A stretch of 64,000 bases of DNA from Natrinema marinum (lineage in GTDB: Archaea > Halobacteriota > Halobacteria > Halobacteriales > Natrialbaceae). Shown here piece by piece: positions 50,722-60,696 of the stretch; the first letter of the stretch is position 1; every line of letters starts with the position of its first letter. Location of the stretch: contig NZ_CP100763.1 of assembly GCF_024296685.1 (NCBI RefSeq), forward strand, positions 3,410,001 through 3,474,000, given 5' to 3'. Made by a program: the position numbers and the translations under genes. Below the pieces are notes generated by a model that worked only from the letters and a program-made list of their open reading frames with translations, had not been told where the DNA came from and searched no databases.

Positions 50722-52521
50722 ATGTCGGACACGGACACACGCGACCCCACATCCCTCAGAACGCCGATCGTCGCCGTCCTCGGACACGTCGATCACGGCA
50801 AGACAAGTCTCCTCGATAAGATCCGCGGCTCCGCGGTCATCGAGGGCGAAGCAGGCGCGATCACCCAGCACATCGGCGCGACCGCCGTCCCGCTGGACAT
50901 CATCTCTACGATCGCGGGCGATCTCGTCGATCCCGACGACTTCGACCTGCCGGGCCTCCTCTTCATCGACACGCCGGGCCACCACTCCTTTACGACGCTT
51001 CGCTCGCGCGGGGGCGCGCTGGCCGACATCGCCATCCTCGTCGTCGATGTCAACGACGGGTTCCAGCCCCAGACGCTCGAGGCGCTGGACATCCTCCGGC
51101 GCTCCCAGACCCCGTTCATCGTCGCGGCGAACAAGATCGACACCGTGCCGGGCTGGAACGCCCACGAGGACTCGCCGATCAACGACACCTACGAGTCCCA
51201 GTCGGATCGCGTACGTCAGCGCTTGGATGAGAGCCTCTACGAGATCATCGGCAACCTCTCGGACGAGGGCTTCTCCGCCGACCTCTACTGGCGGGTCCAG
51301 AACTTCCAGCGCAACGTCGGCGTCGTCCCCGTCTCGGCGATGACCGGCGAGGGGGTCCCCGACCTCCTGACCGTCATGATGGGACTCTCCCAGCGCTACA
51401 TGAAAGAGGAGATGGAGATCGATGTCGCCGGCCCCGGCGTCGGCACCGTCCTCGAGGTCAAAGAGGAGAAAGGCTTCGGGACGACGATCGACACCGTCCT
51501 CTACGACGGCACGATCAAGGCCGACGACCAGCTCGTCGTCGGCGGAATGAACGCGCCGATCGTCACCGAGGTTCGTGCGTTGCTCCAGCCCCGGCCGCTC
51601 GCCGAGATCCGCACCGAGAGCCGCTTCGAGAAAGTCGACGAGGTCTCGGCCGCGTCCGGGATCAAAGTCGCCGCGCCGGAACTCGCCGACGCGATGGCCG
51701 GCGCGCCGGTTCGGGTCGTCCGCGACCGCGATCTGGACGAAGTCATCGAAGAAGTGCAGGCCGAACTCGCGGACATCGCCGTCGACACCGCCGAGGAGGG
51801 CGTCGTCGTCAAAGCCGACACGCTCGGTAGCCTCGAGGCGATGGCCGACGCCTTGGGCGACGCCGAGGTACCGATCGTCCGCGCGGAGGTCGGCGATGTC
51901 GCGCCGCGGGACGTCTCGGTCGCTTCGACGGCCGACGACGGCAAGCAGAAAGTCATCCTCGGGTTCAACGTCGACGTCTTAGACGACGCGGAAGACCGCG
52001 CGGAGATCGAGGACGTGACGATCTTCACCGACGAGGTCATCTACCAGCTAATCGAGGAGTACGAGGAGTACGTCGAAGGCATCGAAAAAGCCCAGCAGGA
52101 CACCATCCTCGAGAACATCACCCGGCCCGCTCGGTTTCGCATCCTGCCGGATCACACCTTCCGTCAGAACGACCCCGCCGTCGTCGGCGTCGAGGTGAAC
52201 TCCGGGACGGTCCAGAACAACACGAACGTCGTCAAATTCGAGGGCAACGAACCCGAACGCGTCGGCCAGGTCAAAGGCATCCAAGAGCAGGGCGAAGATG
52301 TCGACGAGGCCCGCGCGGGCAACCGCGTCTCCGTCGCGATCGACGGCCCGACGGTCGGCCGCCAGATCGAGGAAGACGACGAACTCTGGGCCGAGATCCC
52401 CGAGAAACACGCGAAGATTCTCGAGCAGGAACTCGCGAGCGAGATCCCCGGCGACGAACTCGAGGCGCTGAACATGTACCTCGACAAACAGCGCAACCGG
52501 GACCCCTTCTGGGGGAAGTGA
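50722..52521 (+). CDS. infB: Translation initiation factor aIF5B (IF-2-like)
   Basis: 599 aa. GTPase that helps subunit joining. The G1 motif is GHVDHGKTS (residues 18-26), switch II DTPGHHSFTTLRSRGGALAD, and NKID as G4. Later domains II-IV include EEKGFGTTIDTVLYDGTIK and the PARFRILPDHTFRQNDPAVV region. Size and domain order are normal for archaeal IF5B without an intein. The promoter shows GTTTAACTAC about 55 bases upstream. Confidence 0.95.
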   Translation: MSDTDTRDPTSLRTPIVAVLGHVDHGKTSLLDKIRGSAVIEGEAGAITQHIGATAVPLDIISTIAGDLVDPDDFDLPGLLFIDTPGHHSFTTLRSRGGALADIAILVVDVNDGFQPQTLEALDILRRSQTPFIVAANKIDTVPGWNAHEDSPINDTYESQSDRVRQRLDESLYEIIGNLSDEGFSADLYWRVQNFQRNVGVVPVSAMTGEGVPDLLTVMMGLSQRYMKEEMEIDVAGPGVGTVLEVKEEKGFGTTIDTVLYDGTIKADDQLVVGGMNAPIVTEVRALLQPRPLAEIRTESRFEKVDEVSAASGIKVAAPELADAMAGAPVRVVRDRDLDEVIEEVQAELADIAVDTAEEGVVVKADTLGSLEAMADALGDAEVPIVRAEVGDVAPRDVSVASTADDGKQKVILGFNVDVLDDAEDRAEIEDVTIFTDEVIYQLIEEYEEYVEGIEKAQQDTILENITRPARFRILPDHTFRQNDPAVVGVEVNSGTVQNNTNVVKFEGNEPERVGQVKGIQEQGEDVDEARAGNRVSVAIDGPTVGRQIEEDDELWAEIPEKHAKILEQELASEIPGDELEALNMYLDKQRNRDPFWGK

Positions 52522-52801
52522 GCCGCTCGAGGGCAGTGCGACCGATCGCTGCAGACCGGTCAGCCGTAGGCGGTAGGCGGTGGCGCACGCTGGGCCGCGG
52601 TGAACGTCAGTGAACCGGGGCCCAACGCCGTGCGAGGGATGAGCGAACGACCTCGGGAGTGAGTGAATCGGCTGGGGAGGGCGTGGAGAATCCCCGTTGC
52701 CACGATAGCGGACGCCTCGTGTTCCGTCGATGTCTCCCGAGCAGCACCTCGTTTTCCGTCGATGCTTCTCGAGCAGCGGTTCGTTCGTACTCTTTCCCGT
52801 T

Positions 52802-53167
52802 TCAGTCGCCGATTCGCTCGAGCCGAACCCGCGCCCCGCCCGCGAGGTCCTCGAGCGGCCCGGTATCGTCTACCTGCGCAACCACGGTGACCGGCGAAGC
52901 GGCCCGCGGTTCCCCGTCCTGACTCGCCGGCGTCGGCCCCCAGAACAGACAGCACACGTTCCCAGTTGGCCAGTACGCGATCGCTCCCTCGGGAACGACC
53001 TCGCGGGCGTTTTCGATCGGCACGTCGAAGTAGAGTTCGTCACCCCAGCGGGTCGCCGCGCCCGAGACCGGCAGCGCGTCCGCGAGCGCCGCCTTCGTTT
53101 CGGGTGCGTCGTCGGTCCAGGTCGCCTCGAGGTCGCGCTCGCCGACGGTCACGCGGAGATCGGTCAT
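52802..53167 (-). CDS. Cyclophilin-like fold protein (COG2164 type)
   Basis: 121 aa from ATG 53167. LRVTVGERDLEATWTDDAPE and the YWPTGNVCCLFWGPTPAS segment match small archaeal cyclophilin-like proteins. Catalytic cyclophilin residues are not clear. A GTG start 12 bases upstream is possible. Function is unknown. Confidence 0.68.
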   Translation of the reverse strand: MTDLRVTVGERDLEATWTDDAPETKAALADALPVSGAATRWGDELYFDVPIENAREVVPEGAIAYWPTGNVCCLFWGPTPASQDGEPRAASPVTVVAQVDDTGPLEDLAGGARVRLERIGD

Positions 53168-53256
53168 GCTCGAGGCCACGAGCGCGGGCCTCTTTTCCGT
53201 ACCGACCTTGCGATGTCCCCTGTAAGGATTACCACGCTGTTCGTGGTCCGTTCACC

Positions 53257-53616
53257 ATGCTCGTACAGCTCCGTCAGTACAAGCACGAGGAGGTCCAGTT
53301 CGACGACAACCGAACGACCGGCGAATCACAGACAGAGGACGCGGTGAACCCGGAGGCGGAGGACTACTTCGGCGTGGAGATGGAGGACCTCGACGTGGAG
53401 ACGTGGGACACCGTCGAGTACGAGGACGACCCGATCGAGCGCCGGTCGATTACCATCGACGGGGTCGCGGCCGTCTCCGTCCCCGAGGACGCGACCGACG
53501 AAACCGATCCCGGCCTCCCGGGGCACACGATCCAGATTCGGACGGGCGGCGGCATGGAGACGCTCGAGCAGGCCGAAATCGTCGAGGTGCAAGACGAGGC
53601 TCCCGAGGGGACGTAG
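53257..53616 (+). CDS. Conserved haloarchaeal protein of unknown function
   Basis: 119 aa, acidic. It starts MLVQLRQYKHEEVQFDD and contains an alternating strand pattern (RRSITIDGVAAVSVPED) and a C-terminal TLEQAEIVEVQDEAPEGT. No family is recognised. ATG 53257 is chosen because the upstream extension of the frame is Arg-rich and atypical. Confidence 0.6.
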   Translation: MLVQLRQYKHEEVQFDDNRTTGESQTEDAVNPEAEDYFGVEMEDLDVETWDTVEYEDDPIERRSITIDGVAAVSVPEDATDETDPGLPGHTIQIRTGGGMETLEQAEIVEVQDEAPEGT

Positions 53617-53853
53617 CTCGAGCGACCGATTTCACGGCGAGTGATGGTCACGAGTCGTGCCCGGTCACCACCGTTCGATGTCCTCGCCGCGCCGGATAGT
53701 CGGACGATCGGTCTCGGTTCTCCCCTCGTTTTGGACGAACGTCGACCTAGACTGCGAGACGGCGGCGATGGTCGCCCCAAGGAGGGGTGACAACCTCTGT
53801 CGGAGGCAGTGCGGTCCCGAAATCGTTTTCAAGCGGTCGCGCACACACTCGGT

Positions 53854-55539
53854 ATGCCGACGGAATCGGACACTCATTATGACCCCTCGCTGGGGAACAA
53901 GTTCATCTTCGTCACCGGCGGCGTCATGTCGGGGCTCGGCAAGGGGATCACGGCCGCGAGCACCGGCCGGCTCCTCAAAAACGCCGGGTTCGACGTCACC
54001 GCGGTGAAGATCGACCCGTATCTGAACGTCGACGCGGGCACGATGAACCCCTACCAGCACGGGGAAGTCTACGTTCTGGAGGACGGGGGCGAGGTCGACC
54101 TCGATCTGGGGAACTACGAGCGGTTCCTCGATATCGACATGACCTCGGACCACAACATCACGACGGGCAAGACCTACCAGCACGTCATCGAGAAGGAACG
54201 CGCGGGGGACTACCTGGGGAAGACGGTCCAGATTATCCCCCACATCACCGACGACATCAAGCGGCGCATCCGCGAGGCCGCCGAAGGCACCGACGTCTGT
54301 ATCATCGAAGTCGGCGGCACCGTCGGCGACATCGAGGGGATGCCCTACCTCGAGGCGCTGCGCCAGTTCGCCCACGAGGAACCCGAGGAGAACGTCCTCT
54401 TCACCCACGTCACGCTCGTCCCGTACTCGAAAAACGGCGAGCAGAAGACGAAGCCGACCCAGCACTCGGTCAAGGAGGTCCGCTCGATCGGGCTCCAGCC
54501 CGACGTGATCGTCGGCCGCTGCGAGGACCGACTCGAGCCCGAGACCAAGGAGAAGATCGCGCTCTTTTGTGACATCCCGACCGAGGCGGTGTTCTCGAAC
54601 CCCGACGTCGAGGACGTCTACCACGTCCCGCTGATGGTCGAAGAGGAGGGACTCGATCAGTACGTCCTAGAGCACTTCGGGCTGGCAGACGAGGCGCTGC
54701 CCGAAGGCGAGCGCGCCAACGATTGGCGCGAGATCGTCACCACGGAGAAGGACGGCGAGGTCGACATCGCCCTGGTCGGCAAGTACGACTTGGAGGACGC
54801 CTACATGTCGATCCACGAGTCGCTGAAACACGCCGGCTTCGAGGTCGGCGTCGACGTGACCGTCCACTGGGTCGCCGCCGACGAACTGAGCGCCGGCCAC
54901 GACGGCCAACTCGAGGGGATGGACGGGATCATCGTCCCCGGCGGCTTCGGGATGCGCGGCTCCGAAGGGAAGATCCGCGCGGTCCAGTACGCCCGCGAGA
55001 ACGAGGTCCCGTTCCTCGGGCTCTGTCTGGGCTTCCAGATGGCCGTCGTCGAGTACGCTCGGAACGTGCTGGGACTGGAGGGCGCACACTCGGCCGAGAT
55101 GGACGAGGACACCCCGCACCCGATCATCGACATCCTGCCCGAACAGTACGAGGTCGAAGACATGGGCGGGACGATGCGCCTGGGCGAGCACACGACTGTC
55201 ATCGAGCCCCGGACGCTGGCCTACGAGCTCTACGACGATACGTCCTGTACGGAACGTCACCGCCACCGCTACGAGGTCAACCCCGAGTACTTCGACCAGT
55301 TCGAAGACGAGCCCCTGGAGTTTTCGGGCACGGCCGGCAACCGGATGGAGATCCTCGAGCTCGACGATCACCCGTTCTTCTTCGGGACGCAGTTCCACCC
55401 CGAGTACACGTCCCGCCCCGGCCAGCCGAGCCCGCCGTTCCTGGGGCTGGTCGAGGCCGTCCTCGAGCGGACCGCCGGGGGAGACGGAGCCGAAACCGAC
55501 GACGCCGACACCGATGCGGAAACGGAGGTAACCCACTGA
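53854..55539 (+). CDS. pyrG: CTP synthase
   Basis: 561 aa. It aminates UTP to CTP using glutamine. The N-terminal synthetase has the P-loop [18 protein letters not shown]. The C-terminal glutaminase has the nucleophile Cys in [15 protein letters not shown] and His-Glu in [13 protein letters not shown] 53854 is preferred over an in-frame upstream start because a TATA-like TTTTCAAG lies about 26 bases before it. The GMP synthase gene starts at its stop codon (TGATG). Confidence 0.94.
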   Translation: MPTESDTHYDPSLGNKFIFVTGGVMSGLGKGITAASTGRLLKNAGFDVTAVKIDPYLNVDAGTMNPYQHGEVYVLEDGGEVDLDLGNYERFLDIDMTSDHNITTGKTYQHVIEKERAGDYLGKTVQIIPHITDDIKRRIREAAEGTDVCIIEVGGTVGDIEGMPYLEALRQFAHEEPEENVLFTHVTLVPYSKNGEQKTKPTQHSVKEVRSIGLQPDVIVGRCEDRLEPETKEKIALFCDIPTEAVFSNPDVEDVYHVPLMVEEEGLDQYVLEHFGLADEALPEGERANDWREIVTTEKDGEVDIALVGKYDLEDAYMSIHESLKHAGFEVGVDVTVHWVAADELSAGHDGQLEGMDGIIVPGGFGMRGSEGKIRAVQYARENEVPFLGLCLGFQMAVVEYARNVLGLEGAHSAEMDEDTPHPIIDILPEQYEVEDMGGTMRLGEHTTVIEPRTLAYELYDDTSCTERHRHRYEVNPEYFDQFEDEPLEFSGTAGNRMEILELDDHPFFFGTQFHPEYTSRPGQPSPPFLGLVEAVLERTAGGDGAETDDADTDAETEVTH

Positions 55540-56456
55540 TGGTAGACACCGAGACGTTCGTCCCCGACGCAGTCGCAGAGATCGAGGAAGACATCGACGA
55601 CGCCAACGCGGTCATCGCCCTCTCGGGCGGCGTTGACTCTTCGGTCGCCGCGGCGCTGGCCTACGAGGCCATCGGCGACCGCCTGACGCCGGTCTACGTC
55701 GACACCGGCCTGATGCGGAAAGGCGAGACCGACCAGATCCGCGAGACGTTCGACTACATGGAGTCGCTGCGGATCGTCGACGCGAAAGACCGCTTCCTCG
55801 AGGCCCTCTCCGGAGTGACCGACCCCGAGGAAAAGCGCGAGATCATCGGCGAGCAGTTCATCCGCGAGTTCGAGCGCGAGGCCACAGACGCCGACGCGGA
55901 CTATCTCGTCCAGGGGACGATCTACCCCGACCGCATCGAGAGCGAGGGCGGGATCAAGTCCCACCACAACGTCGGCGGCCTGCCCGACGTGGTCGACTTC
56001 GACGGCATCGTCGAACCCGTCCGGGACCTCTACAAAGACGAGGTCCGCGAAGTCGCCCGCCACCTCGGGCTCGACGAGATCGTCGCCGAGCGGATGCCGT
56101 TCCCCGGTCCCGGTCTCGCGGTGCGCGTGATCGGCGAGGTCACCGAGGAGAAACTCGCGGTCGCTCGTCACGCCTGCCACGTCGTCGAGGAGGAACTCGA
56201 GGAGTACGAGCCCTGGCAGGCGCTCGCGGCCGTGATCGGCAAGGCCACTGGTGTCAAAGGCGACAACCGGGTCCACGGCTGGGTCGTCTCCGTGCGCTCG
56301 GTCGACTCCCGCGACGGGATGACCGCCCGTGCCCAAGAGATCGACTGGGACACTCTCCAGCGCATCCAGTCGCGGATCACCGGCCAGAACGACAACGTCG
56401 CCCGCGTCGTCTACGACGTAACCCACAAACCGCCCGCGACCATCGAGTACGAATGA
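55539..56456 (+). CDS. guaAB: GMP synthase (glutamine-hydrolysing), synthetase subunit B
   Basis: 305 aa. The PP-loop [16 protein letters not shown] is near residues 28-43. The C-terminal dimerisation domain and xanthosine-binding region [21 protein letters not shown] are present. There is no glutaminase domain: the archaeal type has a separate GATase subunit, not in this window. It overlaps the pyrG stop by one base (TGATG). Confidence 0.93.
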   Translation: MVDTETFVPDAVAEIEEDIDDANAVIALSGGVDSSVAAALAYEAIGDRLTPVYVDTGLMRKGETDQIRETFDYMESLRIVDAKDRFLEALSGVTDPEEKREIIGEQFIREFEREATDADADYLVQGTIYPDRIESEGGIKSHHNVGGLPDVVDFDGIVEPVRDLYKDEVREVARHLGLDEIVAERMPFPGPGLAVRVIGEVTEEKLAVARHACHVVEEELEEYEPWQALAAVIGKATGVKGDNRVHGWVVSVRSVDSRDGMTARAQEIDWDTLQRIQSRITGQNDNVARVVYDVTHKPPATIEYE

Positions 56457-56782
56457 GTACGACGACCGCAGTCGTCGCCGGCCCCGACGAGGACGGGATC
56501 GCGGCGGCGCTCGAGGCCGAGGGCGTTGACGTGACGCGCGTCGACGGCGTCATCTCTCGACCGCAACTCGAGGAAGCCGGCGTCGTCGCGGCCGATCTGT
56601 ACGTGCTGACCGACATCGGTCAGTCGACGACGATCCCCATCGTCTGCGATCTGAACGACGGCGTTCGGACCGTCGTCTACGCCCGCCAGACCGTTCCCGA
56701 GTTCGTCAAGGGGCAACTCGATCTCGCGATCGATCCGCAGTTGATGGACGCGAGCGTCGTCGCCGACGAACTCGTCGACTGA
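56453..56782 (+). CDS. Small conserved haloarchaeal protein (DUF7126-like)
   Basis: 109 aa, overlapping the guaAB stop by 4 bases (ATGA). The N-terminus [20 protein letters not shown] resembles a Rossmann or TrkA-N-like dinucleotide region, followed by [20 protein letters not shown]. It might be an NAD- or nucleotide-binding accessory of the purine/pyrimidine operon. Function is unproven; the family name is from memory. Confidence 0.65.
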   Translation: MSTTTAVVAGPDEDGIAAALEAEGVDVTRVDGVISRPQLEEAGVVAADLYVLTDIGQSTTIPIVCDLNDGVRTVVYARQTVPEFVKGQLDLAIDPQLMDASVVADELVD

Positions 56783-57236
56783 TGTCGCGGGACGGCGGCC
56801 GGACACCGCCCGCCGCAATATCATATTACTTCTTCCGTTTGCAGCTTCGATACCAACGTGTCCGGGATCGTGGGTCGTGGCCGGTGCATAAACTTTCTCG
56901 CGGCCGATATCGCCGGCGTAAATCCGTGGTGAATTCGGCAGAATTCGGCGTAAGACCGGTATACCATCACCCCGGTTCAAGTACTAATCGACTGTAGCCT
57001 GGGATGGAGGTCGACGGGCAGACCCCACCGATGGCACCCACCACCTGTTCCCGCGACTTCCAGCAACCCCACCACAGCACCCTTTCCCCACCACTGCCAA
57101 CCGATTCTCGCTGACGTGGGCCCGCCCCACCGGCCCGCGTCACACCCTGGAATTCTGGCATTCGGGACGCGGCGACTCCGCCGTGTCCCGGGGATGGATC
57201 GACACCCGATTCTCTCGTCGCGTCATCGATCGACCG
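56783..57236. other. Gene-free gap with C-rich tract
   Basis: No gene is seen in 454 bases. Around 57020-57085 the plus strand is C-rich with repeated CCACCAC/CCCCACCAC units, so the minus strand has clustered G-runs. It separates the pyrG operon from the convergent MoaB/MTHFS genes. Confidence 0.4.
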
Positions 57237-58007
57237 TCAGTCCTCGCTTTGCGACCGATTCCGCTCCGCGAGCCGTTTCAGCACCGGAATCTCCTCGAGT
57301 CGCTCCTCGTCGAGCAGGGTCCAGTCGATGCCGGCCGGCTGGGCGCTCTCGTCGGGTCGGCACACCCGCTCGGGCGTGACGACGAGATCCATCGCTACGT
57401 CGTGTGCGCCGATCGCGACTGGCTCGTCGAGCAGTTGCCGCTCGTGGATCGTCGTCGCGACCGGCGTCGCGTCGTCGACGAGACCGAGGTCTCGGAGGAC
57501 GGCGTACTCGAGGTCGCTGTAGCCCTCCCCTTTCCCGATTCGGCCGCCGTCTTCCGTAACCCCGACGCTGCCCGAGACGATCAGATCGACGCGATCGACC
57601 TCGTCTGGTCCCACCTGTTCGCCGTGTGTCGACGACCCCGAGACGGTCGTCGCCGCGTCGTAGTCCTCGAGGTCGTCGGGGTCGAGTTTCAGGAAACACT
57701 CCTCGTCGCGGAGCCGCGGCACGGCCATGTAGACGGTCTTGCCCTCGCGTAACGCCGCCCGCCGGACGGGCAGTTGCGGCGCGTCGGGGTTGGCCTTGAT
57801 CGCCGTCGCCGCCTCCCACTCGGGCTGGTCGGCCAGCCGGTCGGCGGCCGCGTCCGCGCCGGCGAAGTTCGGAATCCGGCCGTGGGGCGGGAACGGGAAT
57901 CGGGCCTCGCCGCTCTCCTCGAGATCGTCCCAGATCCGCTCGCGGACGGACTCCTTGTCGATGCGATCGGGCCCGCCACCCCCACTGTCGCCGTCCACGT
58001 TAGACAC
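57237..58007 (-). CDS. 5-formyltetrahydrofolate cyclo-ligase family protein
   Basis: 256 aa. The ATP-binding GKGEGYSDLEYAVLRDLGLV and the N-terminal VRERIWDDLEESGEARFPFP match the MTHFS-like family (also seen in archaea as a 5-formyl-THF cyclo-ligase). In a haloarchaeon with MptA, the substrate pool is probably folate-type. It begins within the last 8 bases of the moaB gene, on the same strand. Confidence 0.85.
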   Translation of the reverse strand: MSNVDGDSGGGGPDRIDKESVRERIWDDLEESGEARFPFPPHGRIPNFAGADAAADRLADQPEWEAATAIKANPDAPQLPVRRAALREGKTVYMAVPRLRDEECFLKLDPDDLEDYDAATTVSGSSTHGEQVGPDEVDRVDLIVSGSVGVTEDGGRIGKGEGYSDLEYAVLRDLGLVDDATPVATTIHERQLLDEPVAIGAHDVAMDLVVTPERVCRPDESAQPAGIDWTLLDEERLEEIPVLKRLAERNRSQSED

Positions 58008-58584
58008 CCCCGTTCGTCGCGTCGGCTTTCGTCACGTCTTCGGTATCCTCGGTGTCGTCCGCCCGCGAGAGGTCGGCTATCGTGACGGCCTCCGGCAGGA
58101 CGATCTCCTCGAGTCCGATGCGCGCCAGCTCGGCGTCACCGGGGAGACAGAAGACCGGTGTCCCCTTCCCCTTGGCGACGCCCGCGAGCGTCCGCGCGGT
58201 GAGGACGCGCGTCCCGACTCGTTCGTAGGCCAGCGCGGTGAACAGCTCGTCGAAGGACGTGAGCTCCTTCGCCAGCAGCGGGTCGACGGCCTCAAGGGTC
58301 ACGTCGTCGGGCTCGACGCCCGTCCCGCCGGCGGTGATCACGATGTCGACGTCGTCGCGGTCGATCTGGCGCGAGACGATCGACTGCGTCTTGTCGTACT
58401 CACACCCCACGTGATCCCGCACCGCGATCTCGTTCCCCGCGTCCTCGAGCACCGTGACGATCATGTCCCCGGCCGGATCGTCTTCGAGCGACCGGTCGGA
58501 CGAGATCGTGACAATGCCGGTACGGAGGGTGTCCCGACGCTCGTCCGCCCCGTCGACAGTCCCGTCCGCGTCCGTCTCGTTCAT
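58000..58584 (-). CDS. moaB: Molybdenum cofactor biosynthesis protein MoaB/MogA
   Basis: 194 aa from ATG 58584. The MoCF-binding motif is VITAGGTGVEPDDVTLEAV, with the following LTSFDELFTALAYERVGTR. It acts in molybdopterin adenylation. The upstream frame to 58803 is Ser-rich and not part of the gene. It overlaps the cyclo-ligase gene by 8 bases. Confidence 0.9.
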   Translation of the reverse strand: MNETDADGTVDGADERRDTLRTGIVTISSDRSLEDDPAGDMIVTVLEDAGNEIAVRDHVGCEYDKTQSIVSRQIDRDDVDIVITAGGTGVEPDDVTLEAVDPLLAKELTSFDELFTALAYERVGTRVLTARTLAGVAKGKGTPVFCLPGDAELARIGLEEIVLPEAVTIADLSRADDTEDTEDVTKADATNGGV

Positions 58585-58684
58585 ACTGCGTCTTCGAGCG
58601 CCGGCGAGTAAAGTACTGGCCGAAAAGGGGCACAGCCGACGGGGTTGCCAAACTGTTATGGACGCAGTTTCCGTTTGCTCCCGT

Positions 58685-59710
58685 ATGCAAGCAGTCAAAG
58701 TCACCGAACACGGCGACATCGACGTCCTCGAATACGGCGAGTATCCCGACCCCGAGGTCGGCTCGGACGAGGTGCTGGTCGACATCAAGGCGGCCGCGCT
58801 CAATCACCTCGACATCTGGACGCGTCGAGGCATGCCGGGACTCGACCTCGAGATGCCCCACATCCCCGGCAGCGACGGGGCCGGCGTCGTCGAGGAGGTC
58901 GGCGAGAACGTCACCCGCTTCGAGGAGGGCGACCGCGTCGCGCTTTCCGCCGGCGTCGGCGACCTGCGGATGGACGACCCGACGCTCGATCCGCACTTTC
59001 ACATCATCGGCGAACACGTTCCCGGGATCCACTCCGAGTACGCCGCGATCTCCGAGGACAACCTGATCCCCGTCCCGGAGGGCGTCGACTGGGCGGTCGC
59101 CGGCTCGAGCAGTCTGGTCTTCCAGACCGCCTGGCGGATGCTGATCGAGCGCGCCGACCTCGAGGCCGGCGAGTCGGTGCTCGTCCTGGGGGCGAGCGGC
59201 GGGGTCGGCCACGCGGCCCTCCAGATCGCCGACTACGCGGGCGCGGAGGTCTACGCGACCGGCAGCACGGAGGAGAAACTCGAGTACGCCCGCGAGCACG
59301 GAGCCGACCACGTCTGCAACTACGAGGAGGAGAACTTCGCGGACTGGGTCCGCTCGGAGACGGATGGCCGCGGCGTCGATGTCGTCGTCGAACACGTCGG
59401 CGAACCGACCTGGCAGGACTCGCTGGCGAGCCTCACCAAGGGCGGCCGGCTGGTCACCTGTGGTGGCACCGGCGGCGGCGCGCCCGAAACCGACATCCCG
59501 CGGATCTTCTGGAACCAACTCGAGATCATCGGCTCGACGATGGCCACGCCGGAGCAGGTCGACGACGTGATGGGGCTCGTCTGGGACGGCACCTTCGAGC
59601 CCGCGATCCGCGAGGAACTGCCGATGAGCGAGATCGACCGCGCTCACGAGATCATCGAGAACCGGGAGGGCTTCGGGAAGGTCGTCGTCCGCCCGGACAG
59701 CGAACTGTAG
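58685..59710 (+). CDS. Zinc-less MDR alcohol dehydrogenase / quinone oxidoreductase
   Basis: 341 aa from ATG 58685. The MDR fold has HIPGSDGAGVVEEVGENVTRF and the NAD(P)-binding LGASGGVGHAALQIADYAGA. The four structural-zinc cysteines and the catalytic Cys-His of classic zinc ADHs are missing. It therefore fits the quinone oxidoreductase-like group. The substrate is unknown. Confidence 0.85.
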   Translation: MQAVKVTEHGDIDVLEYGEYPDPEVGSDEVLVDIKAAALNHLDIWTRRGMPGLDLEMPHIPGSDGAGVVEEVGENVTRFEEGDRVALSAGVGDLRMDDPTLDPHFHIIGEHVPGIHSEYAAISEDNLIPVPEGVDWAVAGSSSLVFQTAWRMLIERADLEAGESVLVLGASGGVGHAALQIADYAGAEVYATGSTEEKLEYAREHGADHVCNYEEENFADWVRSETDGRGVDVVVEHVGEPTWQDSLASLTKGGRLVTCGGTGGGAPETDIPRIFWNQLEIIGSTMATPEQVDDVMGLVWDGTFEPAIREELPMSEIDRAHEIIENREGFGKVVVRPDSEL

Positions 59711-59801
59711 GCGGCCGATCCAGTCGGCCGCGTCCGGTCGGTTCGGACGGGCCGCTCGCGGAACCGTGAGGGCTTTTACGCCGCGCTCGTTACCGTCGGT
59801 A

Positions 59802-60101
59802 GTGAGCTCGAACGACGACGGTGGCTACGTCCACGATCCAGCGGCGTTCGACGCCGATGGCGACGGGGAGGCTGCCGGCTCGGCGGACGACCCCGTCCAC
59901 CCCGAGGCGGCCGATCGCGAGTTCGACTGGCGCGGCTGGGCGCTCGTCGGCGTTATCGCCTTCGCCTTCCTCGTGGCCCCGACCGCGATCTATCTCGTCC
60001 CGCCCGGCGCGGAGGGGTATCGCTTCGCGTTGTTGATTCTGCCCCTCGCCCCCGCCGTCGTGCTCGCGGTGACGGCTGTCTGGGCGACGACGCGACCCTG
60101 A
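59802..60101 (+). CDS. Small membrane protein with acidic N-terminus
   Basis: 99 aa from GTG 59802 (VSSNDDGGYV). The Asp/Glu-rich first 45 residues are followed by two membrane segments (WALVGVIAFAFLVAPTAIYL and FALLILPLAPAVVLAVTAVW). TTTTA lies about 28 bases upstream. No family is recognised. Confidence 0.65.
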   Translation: MSSNDDGGYVHDPAAFDADGDGEAAGSADDPVHPEAADREFDWRGWALVGVIAFAFLVAPTAIYLVPPGAEGYRFALLILPLAPAVVLAVTAVWATTRP

Positions 60102-60162
60102 GAGCACCGACAAGCGGCCGGCTATCGAACCGTGTTTGTCGTTCGAAAAATCGTCCGGTCAG

Positions 60163-60480
60163 CTATGCTCGTGCCTCGAGAGCGTTCTCGAGGCGGTCGA
60201 GGACGGCCGAGCCAGGGTCGATGTCTCGGTCGGGAGTCTCCTCACGGTCGACGTACGCGGCGAGCGCGTCATAGACGTGGTCGGCTTGGTGGCCGGTGAG
60301 TCGTTCCGTGTTCTCCTCGGTCTCGATCGCCTCGAGTACCTCGAGGACCCACTCGGGTGGGGTGTCCTGGGCGTCTAAGGCCTCGTCGAGGCGGTTCGAG
60401 AGAACGTGGTGAACGACCCACTGCTCGTCTCTGGAGAGCGTGACTTCGTACGTCTCGGTTTCCGGTGGTGAGGAGCTCAT
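60163..60480 (-). CDS. Conserved acidic haloarchaeal protein of unknown function
   Basis: 105 aa from ATG 60480. The sequence YEVTLSRDEQWVVHHVLSNR and DPGSAVLDRLENALEARA are helical, with no recognised motif. It is divergent from the sulfatase-like gene, with a shared 216-base promoter gap. Confidence 0.65.
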   Translation of the reverse strand: MSSSPPETETYEVTLSRDEQWVVHHVLSNRLDEALDAQDTPPEWVLEVLEAIETEENTERLTGHQADHVYDALAAYVDREETPDRDIDPGSAVLDRLENALEARA

Positions 60481-60696
60481 TTCGTCACACGGACCTGTTT
60501 TCTGGTCCTCAGCAAACGCTACGAACAGGGATGTAATAAGCCTTGTTACCGTGTGGCATAGTTGCTGCGAGTCGGTGACGTCCGGTCGCCGTCCCCCGCG
60601 CCCTCGAGTCGGCGCTGTCCGGGAATCAAGACGGTTCGGCGATCGATCAAAAGCTTCTAACAGAATCGGCCCCTGAGAGGAGACAGAACGACGCCG

